DNA of 50,469 nucleotides from Vitreoscilla sp. Lineage in GTDB: Bacteria > Pseudomonadota > Gammaproteobacteria > Burkholderiales > Burkholderiaceae_C. Of the stretch, positions 22,934 through 30,732 are shown piece by piece. A program made the translations under genes and the position numbers. How positions within the stretch are numbered: the stretch's first letter is position 1; every line of letters begins with the position of its first letter. A model generated the notes under the pieces. It saw only the letters and a program-made list of their open reading frames with translations. It was not told where the DNA came from and did no database searches. The stretch covers positions 1-50,469 of the forward strand of contig JADMKA010000148.1 of NCBI GenBank assembly GCA_018780145.1, in the 5' to 3' direction.

Positions 22934-23914
22934 CTATTTGTACTCGATGAGGGTGGCGCGCCGCTTCAGCAGGCGCAGCCGCCAATAGCGCAAGGCGCCT
23001 GTGACCTCGGCGAACTTGCCGATGCCGAGGAAGGTGGCCCGCAGCAGACGTGTCCTCCATGTGCCATTGCCCTGGATGAACAGCCGCAAGGCCTGTGCGG
23101 GATAGAGCGCCAGCAGCCAGGCCGCCGAAGGGCCCCACAGCGCCAGGCCCAGGAGCGTCAACAGCGGCAACACCAGGCCCCAACCGACACAGCGCATCAG
23201 TTCGCGAACGTTGTGCCGCTCAGGTGGGCCACCGTGCAGGGCGGCACCTTCGGCATACGCATAGCCCGACCGGACACTGCGGATCCACCATTGGCTGAAG
23301 CGCAGCATGTTGGCGTCGTGCAGGGTCATCTCCACCGCCAGCACCTGCACACCCCAGCCGCGCTGCCGCAAGCGAACGCACAACTCGGGCTCTTCCCCGG
23401 CAATCATGCCGGGGTTGTAGCCTCCCACATCGGCCAGGGCTGCGGAACGGAACATCGCGTCGCCGCCACAGGAGCGGGCTGGCCCCGGCGGCACGGCCCA
23501 CTCCACATCGCACAGCAGGTTGTAGACCGACCGTTCCGGGTGGCGTTCTCGCCGACGGCCGCAGACCGCAGCGACTTCGGCATGGGCCGCCATGAAGGCG
23601 GCGGCCGTGGCCAGCCACTGCGAACGCAACTCGCAGTCTCCATCGATGAACTGGACACAGGCTGCAGAAGGTGCCAGTTCGCGCCCCCGCTGGAAGCCGG
23701 CATTGCGGGCACGCGCAGCGGTGAACGGCACACTCATGTCGAGGGCGACGACCTCGGCCCCCATCGAGGCGGCCAACTCGCGCGAGCCGTCGGTGGAGCC
23801 CGAGTCGACATAGACCACCAGCTCGGCCTGCCCCGCCAGCGAGGCTAGGCACCGCCGCAGGCGCTCGCCCTCGTTGCGGCCGATGGCCACCACCACCACG
23901 CCCGCCTGGCTCAT
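22934..23914 (-). CDS. Family 2 glycosyltransferase with C-terminal membrane helices
   Basis: A 326-aa GT-A-fold glycosyltransferase. The N-terminus has VVAIGRNEGERLRRCLASL (the first beta strand and nucleotide-binding start), VYVDSGSTDGS (nucleotide contact) and FIDGDCE at residues 89-95, which serves as the DxD metal site (Asp91, Asp93). GEEPELCVRLRQRGW is the typical acceptor-side ED motif. The last 100 residues hold hydrophobic segments (GLVLPLLTLLGLALWG and neighbours), suggesting inner-membrane attachment. The sugar donor and acceptor are unknown. The gene faces the biosynthetic operon and lies 75 bases downstream of a second GT2 gene on the same strand; the pair looks like a remnant of a polysaccharide or glycan locus. 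Confidence 0.85.
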   Translation of the reverse strand: MSQAGVVVVAIGRNEGERLRRCLASLAGQAELVVYVDSGSTDGSRELAASMGAEVVALDMSVPFTAARARNAGFQRGRELAPSAACVQFIDGDCELRSQWLATAAAFMAAHAEVAAVCGRRRERHPERSVYNLLCDVEWAVPPGPARSCGGDAMFRSAALADVGGYNPGMIAGEEPELCVRLRQRGWGVQVLAVEMTLHDANMLRFSQWWIRSVRSGYAYAEGAALHGGPPERHNVRELMRCVGWGLVLPLLTLLGLALWGPSAAWLLALYPAQALRLFIQGNGTWRTRLLRATFLGIGKFAEVTGALRYWRLRLLKRRATLIEYK

Positions 23915-23989
23915 CCCGGCACCCCGCGCAGCCCCGCGCCAGCCTGTGCGGCAGCACGGTAGACAGGGGTAGTGATTTCGGTCATGGCA

Positions 23990-25039
23990 CTAGCGGGTCG
24001 GGCGCGTGCCCAGCCGGGTCTGGATCAGCAGGCGGCCCACGGCCGCCGAGTGGCGTGCAAAGACACCCAGCCCGGCCAATGGGCGGCGCTTGACGAGGTG
24101 CTTCACGATGAGGATGAGATCGGTCAGGAAGGAAAGCCCGGCGCTGAACAGCACGCCGGGCAATCCATCGTGCTTGCGGTAGTAGAGCAGCCCGCTCTCG
24201 ATCTGCAATTCGGGGATCTGCCTGCCAACGTTCAGTTCACCTTCGGACTTGGCGCTGGCCCCGCCGATGTGGATGACACCCGTCGTGGTGAGGCATTCGA
24301 TGGTCCAGCCGGCCTTCCATACCGCGCGGCAGTGATCGACCTCTTCGAAGTAGAGGAAGTAGCGCGGATCGAACAGGCCGACCCGGTCGATCACGCTGCG
24401 CCGGATCAGGTAGTAGCAGCCGACGACCCAGTCGCACTCGCGCACGCCGGGCTTCTCCCGGGCGGCGAGGACAGCGTCCTCCTCCTGGAGAAAGCGCTTG
24501 AAGAGCCCGGTCTGCAGCAAGAAGGTGTGCCAGGGCGACGGAAAGACGCGGCCGGCGTTGACCCCGTGCCCGTGTTCGTCGTGGAGGCTGACACCGAGTA
24601 CCCCGATGTGCTGCTTCGCCTGCATGTAGGTCAGGCTGCGCACCAAGGTGTCCGTCGACACGAAAGCGTCTGTGTTCAGCAGCAGGACATAGGGGGCGTG
24701 GCATGCCGCCAGGGCCTGGTTGTTGGCGCGGCCGAATCCGACGTTCTGCGCGTTGGCGATCAGCGTGCAATCGGGCAGGCGCTGCCGAATGATGCTCAAC
24801 GAATCGTCCCGCGACGCGTTGTCGACGATCACCACCTGAACGCTCAGGCCTGCGGCGGCCAGGCGGAGACTGCCGATGCACCGCTCAAGCAGGTGGCCGG
24901 TGTTGTAGTTGACGATGATCACGTCCAGGTCAGCCGCCTGGCCGCTGGACGCAAATCGAATCGGGGCGGAGCTTGCCGGCCGCGCGGAATCGCACGCGGC
25001 ATCGCAGGCGATCTCGGCACCCAGGTTCTTGTTCGTCAT
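23990..25039 (-). CDS. Family 2 glycosyltransferase, WbbL/rhamnosyltransferase-like
   Basis: A 349-aa GT2 enzyme similar in layout to WbbL-type rhamnosyltransferases. VIIVNYNTGHLLERCIGSL starts the domain, VIVDNASRDDS follows, NVGFGRANNQAL is the characteristic WbbL-type segment, and LLLNTDAFV supplies the metal-site Asp (residue 124). YFEEVDHCRAVWKAGW is the ED motif. A C-terminal amphipathic or hydrophobic stretch may associate with the membrane. The start at 25039 is chosen over an upstream in-frame start because GGGAG precedes it at good spacing and the first 35 residues are already a poorly conserved tail. It lies just downstream of the 3' end of tRNA-Ser, on the same strand. Confidence 0.85.
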   Translation of the reverse strand: MTNKNLGAEIACDAACDSARPASSAPIRFASSGQAADLDVIIVNYNTGHLLERCIGSLRLAAAGLSVQVVIVDNASRDDSLSIIRQRLPDCTLIANAQNVGFGRANNQALAACHAPYVLLLNTDAFVSTDTLVRSLTYMQAKQHIGVLGVSLHDEHGHGVNAGRVFPSPWHTFLLQTGLFKRFLQEEDAVLAAREKPGVRECDWVVGCYYLIRRSVIDRVGLFDPRYFLYFEEVDHCRAVWKAGWTIECLTTTGVIHIGGASAKSEGELNVGRQIPELQIESGLLYYRKHDGLPGVLFSAGLSFLTDLILIVKHLVKRRPLAGLGVFARHSAAVGRLLIQTRLGTRPTR

Positions 25040-25125
25040 CCCTTCCAACTCCCATCGGTCCACCCCGATGCTACCTGCAGTCCGCAAGGCGAGTCGAAGG
25101 CAGCGCGCATAGGCGACGTGCCATG

Positions 25126-25216
25126 TGGCGGAGGGAGCGGGATTCGAACCCGCGGTGGGCTGTTAACCCACACACGCTTTCCAGGCGTGCGACTTAAACC
25201 GCTCATCCATCCCTCC
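25126..25216 (-). tRNA. serT-like: tRNA-Ser (anticodon GGA)
   Basis: Class II tRNA read on the minus strand. The acceptor stem GGAGGGA pairs with TCCCTCC, the discriminator base is G, and CCA is encoded. The anticodon arm CACGC-CTGGAAA-GCGTG gives anticodon GGA (reads UCC/UCU). There is a long variable arm built on GTGGG/CCCAC and a T arm with GGTTCGAATCC. tRNA-Ser genes are frequent integration points for genomic islands; the accessory block begins at its 3' side. Confidence 0.95.
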
Positions 25217-25258
25217 GCAGGGACAGCCGGGCATTCTAGCCGACGCCAAGGGCTGGCC

Positions 25259-26185
25259 TCACCTGGGGCCCGCTGACGGGCCCACACCTCGCATCAGGCT
25301 CATCGCGCTGCCGACCAGCGCGGCCACTTCGGTCATGTTGCCAGGCACGATCATGGTGTTGTTCTTTTGCGCCAGTTGGGCGTAGGCATCCACGGCCTTT
25401 TCGGCCACCTTGAGCTGCACCGCCTGCTCGCCGCCCGGCGACTGGATGGCCGCGGCGATCTTGCGGATCGCCTCCGCGCTGGCCTCGGCCACGGTGGCGA
25501 TGGCGGCGGCCTCACCCTGGGCCTTGTTGATCTCGGCCTGCTTCTCGCCCTCGGAGCGGGCAATGAAGGCTTCGCGCTCGCCGGTGGCGATGTTGATCTG
25601 CTCCTGACGCCGGCCTTCCGAGGCAGCGATCAGGGCACGTTTTTCGCGCTCGGCGGTGATCTGGGCCTGCATGGATCGCAGGATCTCGGCCGGCGGGGTC
25701 AGGTCCTTGATCTCGTAGCGCAGTACCTTCACGCCCCAGGTGAGCGCCGCCTCGTCGAGCGCGTTGACGACGAAGGCATTGATCGTCTCCCGCTCCTCGA
25801 ATGTCTTGTCCAGCTCCATCTTGCCGATCACCGAGCGCAGCGTGGTCTGGGCCAGTTGGGTGATGGCCATCACATAGTTGGACGAGCCATAGCTGGCGCG
25901 CATCGGGTCGGTCACCTGGAAGTACAGGATGCCGTCGACCTGCAACTGGGTGTTGTCCTTGGTGATGCAGACCTGGCTGGGCACATCGAGCGGTACTTCC
26001 TTCAGCGAGTGCTTGTAGGCCAGCCGGTCCACGAAGGGGACCAGGAAGTTCAGGCCGGGCGCGAGGGTGCTGTGGTACTTGCCGAGGCGCTCGACGACAT
26101 AGGCCGTCTGCTGTGGCACGACCCGCACCGAGCGGGCGATGAACAGGATGGCGATGACGAACAGGATGGTCGCGGTGATTTCCAT
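25259..26185 (-). CDS. qmcA: SPFH-domain membrane protease adaptor, QmcA/paraslipin family
   Basis: A 308-aa stomatin/prohibitin-type protein. A single N-terminal membrane helix (about residues 4-18) is followed by VVPQQTAYVVERLGKY, the standard start of the SPFH domain, then the band-7 region to about residue 180 and a Glu/Ala/Lys-rich coiled coil (about 185-260), ending in a Met/Ala-rich tail. Such proteins form large ring assemblies in the inner membrane and act with membrane proteases such as FtsH. The longer reading frame upstream overlaps nfeD and is rejected; the ATG at 26185 gives a normal-length protein. nfeD lies 26 bases upstream on the same strand, the conserved NfeD-SPFH pair. 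Confidence 0.93.
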   Translation of the reverse strand: MEITATILFVIAILFIARSVRVVPQQTAYVVERLGKYHSTLAPGLNFLVPFVDRLAYKHSLKEVPLDVPSQVCITKDNTQLQVDGILYFQVTDPMRASYGSSNYVMAITQLAQTTLRSVIGKMELDKTFEERETINAFVVNALDEAALTWGVKVLRYEIKDLTPPAEILRSMQAQITAEREKRALIAASEGRRQEQINIATGEREAFIARSEGEKQAEINKAQGEAAAIATVAEASAEAIRKIAAAIQSPGGEQAVQLKVAEKAVDAYAQLAQKNNTMIVPGNMTEVAALVGSAMSLMRGVGPSAGPR

Positions 26186-26211
26186 GGGTGCTTTCTGTCG
26201 GAAGCCGGCAA

Positions 26212-26649
26212 TCAGGGGGCAGGGCGGCCCAGGACGAGCTGGCTGCCCTCGGACGAGACGATGACATGGCGGCCCGGTTCGGGCGCGCCGGGGCCGGCGA
26301 AGCGGGCGGTCCATTCGCTGCCGCGGTAGTGCACCCGGGCGCGGCCGTCGGCGTCCCAGGAGTCGACCTGAACCGGCGCGCCGGTATCGAGATTCATCGC
26401 AGACCGGGCAGCCGCAGGCGAGCGTGCCATTTGACGTTGCCGTTGCAGGTGCCAGGCCACCACGGCCGCACCACCCACCAGCGCCGCTGCGACCAGCTGG
26501 GCAGGGAAGGAGACGCCCAGATGCGCGGCCACCGCACCGGCCCCCGTTCCGATGGCGAGCATCAGCAGGTAGAAGGTGCCCGAGGTCAGCTCCACCGCCA
26601 CCAGCACCCCGGTGGCCACCCACCAGGCGGTTGCATCGGCCCATTCCAT
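26212..26649 (-). CDS. nfeD: NfeD family membrane protein
   Basis: A 145-aa short-form NfeD: two or three N-terminal membrane helices (WWVATGVLVAVEL, FYLLMLAIGTGAGAVAAHLG, LVAAALVGGAAVVAWHL) and a C-terminal OB-fold (about residues 85-145, NLDTGAPVQVDSW onward to the end). NfeD proteins act with a stomatin-like partner encoded alongside, which is exactly what follows here. This short form lacks the ClpP-like serine protease domain of long NfeD. The region 26650-26774 between it and the divergent decarboxylase gene must hold both promoters; I could not pick out confident elements there. Confidence 0.9.
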   Translation of the reverse strand: MEWADATAWWVATGVLVAVELTSGTFYLLMLAIGTGAGAVAAHLGVSFPAQLVAAALVGGAAVVAWHLQRQRQMARSPAAARSAMNLDTGAPVQVDSWDADGRARVHYRGSEWTARFAGPGAPEPGRHVIVSSEGSQLVLGRPAP

Positions 26650-26774
26650 GGTTCACGCTCCCGGAGATCCGTTCGGCCAGTGTAGCGACTGGGCCGCACG
26701 GTCACCGATTTGCGCAGGGTTCGGCCCTACACTTCGCCCTCGCCATTTCTGCCCCCCGATCCGGAGCCGCCGCC

Positions 26775-29033
26775 ATGCTGCGCTTTTCTTTTCCCATCGT
26801 CATCATCGATGAGGACTTCCGTTCCGAGAACACCTCGGGCCTGGGCATCCGTGCGCTTGCCGACGCCATGCAGAAGGAGGGCTTCGAGGTCATCGGCGTC
26901 ACCAGCTATGGCGACCTGTCGCAGTTCGCGCAGCAGCAAAGCCGGGCCAGCGCCTTCATCCTGTCGATCGACGACGAAGAGTTCACGCCCGGCCCCGAGC
27001 TCGATCCGGCAGTGCTGAACCTGCGCAAGTTCATCACCGAGATCCGCTTCCGCAACGCCGACATCCCGATCTACCTGTACGGCGAGACGCGCACCTCGCA
27101 ACACATCCCGAACGACATCCTGCGCGAACTGCACGGCTTCATCCACATGTTCGAGGACACGCCGGAGTTCGTGGCGCGCCACATCATCCGCGAGGCCAAG
27201 AGCTACCTCGAAGGCATCCAGCCGCCGTTCTTCAAGGCGCTGCTCGACTACGCGGAAGACGGTTCCTATTCGTGGCACTGCCCGGGCCACTCGGGCGGTG
27301 TGGCGTTTCTCAAGAGCCCGGTGGGCCAGATGTTCCACCAGTTCTTCGGCGAGAACATGCTGCGCGCCGACGTCTGCAATGCCGTCGAGGAACTCGGCCA
27401 GTTGCTGGACCACACCGGCCCGGTGGCCGCCTCGGAGAAGAATGCCGCGCGCATCTTCAATGCCGACCATTGCTTCTTCGTCACCAACGGCACCAGCACC
27501 AGCAACAAGATGGTCTGGCACCACACGGTGGCGCCGGGCGATGTGGTGCTGGTGGATCGCAACTGCCACAAATCCATCCTGCACTCGATCATCATGACCG
27601 GTGCGGTGCCGGTGTTCTTGACGCCCACGCGCAACCACTACGGCATCATCGGGCCCATCCCGGAGAGCGAATTCAGCAAGGCCTCGATCCAGAAGAAGAT
27701 CGCCAGGCACCCGCTGCTCCAGGGCGTGGACGCCAAGACCGTGCGCCCGAAGATTCTCACGGTGACCCAGAGCACCTACGACGGCGTGCTCTACAACACC
27801 GAGACGATCAAGGCCAAGCTCGACGGCTGGGTCGACACCATCCACTTCGACGAGGCCTGGCTGCCCCACGCTGCGTTCCACAAGTTCTACGGCCACTTCC
27901 ACGCCATGGGCAAGGCCCGGGTGCGGCCGAAGCAGGCGATGGTTTACGCCACGCAATCCACCCACAAGCTGCTGGCGGGCATCAGCCAGGCCTCCCAGGT
28001 GCTGGTGCAGGACTCGCAGACCGTGCAGTTGGACAAGCACCTGTTCAACGAGGCCTACCTGATGCACACATCCACCTCGCCGCAGTACGCGATCATCGCG
28101 TCATGCGACGTGGCGGCGGCGATGATGGAGCCGCCGGGCGGCACGGCGCTGGTGGAGGAAAGCATCCGCGAGGCGCTGGATTTCCGGCGTGCGATGCGCA
28201 AGGTCGATGCAGAGTATGAGCAGGACTGGTGGTTCCAGGTCTGGGGCCCCGACCGTCTGGCCGAGGAAGACATCGGCCAGCCCGCCGACTGGATCCTTCA
28301 GGCCAACGAGACCTGGCACGGCTTCGGCAAGCTGGCGCCCGGCTTCAACATGCTGGACCCGATCAAGTGCACCATCATCACGCCCGGGCTGGACGTGTCG
28401 GGCAAGTTCGCCACCAGCGGCATCCCGGCCAGCATCGTCACCAAGTTCCTGGCCGAGCACGGCGTGGTGGTGGAAAAGACCGGCCTGTATTCCTTCTTCA
28501 TCCTGTTCACCATCGGCATCACCAAGGGCCGCTGGAACACCTTGCTGACCGCGCTGCAGCAGTTCAAGGACGATTACGACAGGAACCAGCCGCTGTGGCG
28601 CATCCTGCCGGAGTTCTGTGCCGCACACCCGCGCTACGAGCGCATCGGCCTGAAGGACCTGTGCCAGGACATCCACGCGATGTATGCCAAGGGCGACATC
28701 GCGCGGCTGACGACCGAGATGTACCTGTCAGACCTTCAGCCGGCGATGAAGCCGAGCGATGCCTTCGCCTACATCGCCCACCGCAAGACCGAGCGGGTGG
28801 AGATCGACGCGCTGGAAGGGCGGGTGACCACCGCGCTGCTGACGCCGTACCCGCCGGGCATCCCGCTGCTGATCCCGGGCGAGCGCTTCAACCGCAAGAT
28901 CGTGGATTACCTGCGTTTCACCCGCGAGTTCAACAAGGCGTTCCCGGGTTTCGACACCGATGTCCACGGCCTGGTGGCCGAGGACCTGCCCAACGGCGAC
29001 AAACGCTACGGCGTCGACTGTGTCAGAGATTGA
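26775..29033 (+). CDS. Orn/Lys/Arg decarboxylase, fold type I, PLP-dependent
   Basis: A 752-aa basic amino acid decarboxylase of the AdiA/CadA/SpeC group. An N-terminal response-regulator-like wing domain (about residues 1-130, SFPIVIIDEDFRSENTSGLG onward) precedes the PLP domain; the cofactor Lys398 lies in STHKLLAGISQ, and DTIHFDEAW provides the Asp that pairs with the pyridine nitrogen. The C-terminal domain is complete. Whether the substrate is arginine, lysine or ornithine cannot be decided by eye. No amino acid antiporter gene adjoins it, so a classical acid-resistance operon is not visible here; polyamine synthesis is the alternative. The start at 26775 matches the family N-terminus; a longer frame overlapping nfeD antisense is rejected. 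Confidence 0.92.
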   Translation: MLRFSFPIVIIDEDFRSENTSGLGIRALADAMQKEGFEVIGVTSYGDLSQFAQQQSRASAFILSIDDEEFTPGPELDPAVLNLRKFITEIRFRNADIPIYLYGETRTSQHIPNDILRELHGFIHMFEDTPEFVARHIIREAKSYLEGIQPPFFKALLDYAEDGSYSWHCPGHSGGVAFLKSPVGQMFHQFFGENMLRADVCNAVEELGQLLDHTGPVAASEKNAARIFNADHCFFVTNGTSTSNKMVWHHTVAPGDVVLVDRNCHKSILHSIIMTGAVPVFLTPTRNHYGIIGPIPESEFSKASIQKKIARHPLLQGVDAKTVRPKILTVTQSTYDGVLYNTETIKAKLDGWVDTIHFDEAWLPHAAFHKFYGHFHAMGKARVRPKQAMVYATQSTHKLLAGISQASQVLVQDSQTVQLDKHLFNEAYLMHTSTSPQYAIIASCDVAAAMMEPPGGTALVEESIREALDFRRAMRKVDAEYEQDWWFQVWGPDRLAEEDIGQPADWILQANETWHGFGKLAPGFNMLDPIKCTIITPGLDVSGKFATSGIPASIVTKFLAEHGVVVEKTGLYSFFILFTIGITKGRWNTLLTALQQFKDDYDRNQPLWRILPEFCAAHPRYERIGLKDLCQDIHAMYAKGDIARLTTEMYLSDLQPAMKPSDAFAYIAHRKTERVEIDALEGRVTTALLTPYPPGIPLLIPGERFNRKIVDYLRFTREFNKAFPGFDTDVHGLVAEDLPNGDKRYGVDCVRD

Positions 29034-29042
29034 GGCCCCCAC

Positions 29043-29105
29043 GCCCCCTCCCGGGGGCTGCCCCCCGAGGGGGCTCGCGCAGCGGACCGGCGAAGCCGGA
29101 TCCGC
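29043..29105. repeat. Tandem pair of GC-rich intergenic hairpins (REP-like)
   Basis: Between the convergent decarboxylase and fabI genes lie two strong hairpins: GCCCCCTC / GAGGGGGC (29043-29050 with 29067-29074) and GCGGACCGGC / GCCGGATCCGC (29082-29105, loop GAA, one bulged A). There is no U-run. Such paired palindromes are typical of short repeated extragenic elements in Burkholderiales genomes, which is my recollection and was not checked. It may also stop transcription from both sides. Confidence 0.6.
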
Positions 29106-29148
29106 GCACGCCACTTGAAGGGGGCGGCGCTTCGCGCGCCCGTCAACG

Positions 29149-29946
29149 TCAACCTTCGTCGCCCGGCATCGCACCGACCATCACGTGGCTGAAGCCGCCG
29201 TCCACGTAGGTGATCTCCGAGGTCATGCCGGATGCCAGGTCGGAGAGCAAGAAGGCCGCCACGTTGCCGACGTCCTCGATGGTCACGTTGCGGCGCAGGG
29301 GCGCGTTCTTGGCGAACAATTCCAGCAGACGGCCGAAACCCTTGATGCCGGAGGCCGCCAGGGTCTTGATGGGGCCGGCCGAGATGCCGTTCACCCGGAT
29401 GCCCTTGGGCCCGAGGCTGGCCGCCAGGTAGCGCACGCTGGCCTCCAGCGAGGCCTTGGCCAGGCCCATGGTGTTGTAGGCTGGCACGTAGCGCATCGCG
29501 CCCAGGTAGGAAAGCGTCACCAGCGCGGCCTTCGGGCGCAGGCTGGGCAGGGCGGCCTTGGCCAGCGCCGGAAAGCTGTAGGCCGAGATGTCGTGGGCAA
29601 TGCGGTAGTTCTCGCGCGTCAGCCCATCGAGGAAATCGCCGGCGATGGCATCGCGCGGCGCAAAGCCGATGGAATGGACAAATCCGTCGAAGCCTTCGGG
29701 CCAGGCGGTTTTCAGGTCCACGAAGAGTTTCTCGATCTGCGCGTCGTCGCCCACATCGCAATCGAACACCAGCGTGGAATCGAACTCGGCGGCAAATTCG
29801 GTGATCCGGGCCTTGAAGCGTTCGCCGACATAGCTGAACGCCAGTTCGGCGCCTTCTCGCCGGCAAGCCTGGGCAATGCCATAGGCGATCGAGCGGTTGG
29901 ACAACAGTCCGGTGATCAAGAGGCGCTTGCCAGCGAGGAATCCCAT
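29149..29946 (-). CDS. fabI: Enoyl-[acyl-carrier-protein] reductase (NADH) FabI
   Basis: Last step of each fatty-acid elongation cycle: reduces trans-2-enoyl-ACP. The 265-aa SDR protein starts [20 protein letters not shown], the FabI-type nucleotide-binding opening. Catalytic residues Tyr147, Tyr157 and Lys164 lie in [19 protein letters not shown] with the Y-x6-K spacing of FabI. The end ([18 protein letters not shown]) is also typical. The upstream extension of the frame to 30057 is rejected because it adds an unlike 37 residues and would run through the divergent rimP promoter. Target of triclosan and related inhibitors in other species. Confidence 0.96.
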   Translation of the reverse strand: MGFLAGKRLLITGLLSNRSIAYGIAQACRREGAELAFSYVGERFKARITEFAAEFDSTLVFDCDVGDDAQIEKLFVDLKTAWPEGFDGFVHSIGFAPRDAIAGDFLDGLTRENYRIAHDISAYSFPALAKAALPSLRPKAALVTLSYLGAMRYVPAYNTMGLAKASLEASVRYLAASLGPKGIRVNGISAGPIKTLAASGIKGFGRLLELFAKNAPLRRNVTIEDVGNVAAFLLSDLASGMTSEITYVDGGFSHVMVGAMPGDEG

Positions 29947-29998
29947 GCAGTCTCCGAGGGGTGTTGTGGCGTCAAGGGCGGATTCTGACACGAGCCGG

Positions 29999-30027
29999 TT
30001 GCGGGTACATCTCTTGCAGGCTACAAT
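29999..30027 (+). promoter_or_regulatory. Sigma70-type promoter of the rimP-nusA-infB operon
   Basis: TTGCGG (29999-30004) and TACAAT (30022-30027) are separated by exactly 17 bases, a good housekeeping promoter. Transcription would start about 30034, giving a leader of roughly 145 bases before rimP that contains the terminator at 30066-30094. Divergent from fabI. Confidence 0.65.
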
Positions 30028-30065
30028 GCCAGCTTCGCTAGAAATGCGCGAACACACTGATCAAG

Positions 30066-30094
30066 TGGGCGGATTCATCCAGCCCATTTTTTTT
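30066..30094 (+). terminator. Intrinsic terminator/attenuator inside the rimP-nusA leader
   Basis: TGGGC-GGA-TTCA-TCC-(A)-GCCCA forms an imperfect 8-bp stem (30066-30086), immediately followed by eight T residues. It lies between the putative promoter and rimP, so it would stop transcription before the operon unless read through. A weaker GCG/CGC hairpin with a second T6 run follows at 30095-30110. The placement suggests attenuation, possibly by NusA itself. Confidence 0.65.
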
Positions 30095-30177
30095 GCGTGA
30101 TCGCTTTTTTGTCTGCTTGAGCGCCCTGGCGTCCTCGAATGAGGGTGTCTTGGCTTGAAAAAGGGTACTGCCGCCTG

Positions 30178-30732
30178 ATGAGCTGGAGCCAAGCCGTTGA
30201 GAAGACGGTGACCGGTATGGGTTATGAACTCGTCGATGTCGAGCGATCGGCAGGCGGGTTGTTGCGCGTCTCCATCGACCGCATTCCCGGCCAGGCCTAC
30301 CCGACCGGCGAGCACGAGTTCGTCACGGTGGAAGACTGCGAGGCGGTCACCCGCCAGCTGCAGTATGTGCTGGAAGTCGGCAACGTCGACTATGCGCGGC
30401 TCGAAGTCTCGTCGCCCGGGCTGGATCGCCCGCTCAAGCGCGTCGAAGACTACACCCGCTTTGCCGGCCAGCAGGTGCTGATCACCCTGAAGCTGCCGTT
30501 CCAGGGCCGCAAGAAATACCAAGGCCTGTTGCAGGCCGCACCGCAAGGTTCGGGATGGCAACTGGTCTTCAACGATGGCAAGGTCGACCAGGTGCTCGAC
30601 TTTGCGTTCGACGAAGTTCGCGAAGCCCGGCTCGTGCCGGTGCTCGATTTCAAGGGGCGCCGAGGCAAGGGCGCGCCGCTGGCACCAGAGGGCCAGGCCG
30701 GCGAAACGGTTGACGGAGGTCTAGAAGAATGA
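30178..30732 (+). CDS. rimP: Ribosome maturation factor RimP
   Basis: Helps assemble the 30S subunit. The 184-aa protein has the N-terminal alpha/beta domain ([20 protein letters not shown] onward, with [12 protein letters not shown] closing it about residue 90) and the C-terminal SH3-like domain. The tail after residue 160 is Gly/Lys-rich and variable. The start at 30178 matches the family; an in-frame ATG at 30139 would add 13 residues and cannot be fully excluded. The stop overlaps nusA in an ATGA, the usual coupling in this operon. Confidence 0.95.
   Translation: MSWSQAVEKTVTGMGYELVDVERSAGGLLRVSIDRIPGQAYPTGEHEFVTVEDCEAVTRQLQYVLEVGNVDYARLEVSSPGLDRPLKRVEDYTRFAGQQVLITLKLPFQGRKKYQGLLQAAPQGSGWQLVFNDGKVDQVLDFAFDEVREARLVPVLDFKGRRGKGAPLAPEGQAGETVDGGLEE

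Noticed and set aside
25126-25216. tRNA-Ser as proven attachment site of an integrated element
   Set aside because: No integrase and no repeated tRNA 3' end were seen in the window; kept only as an inference in the findings.
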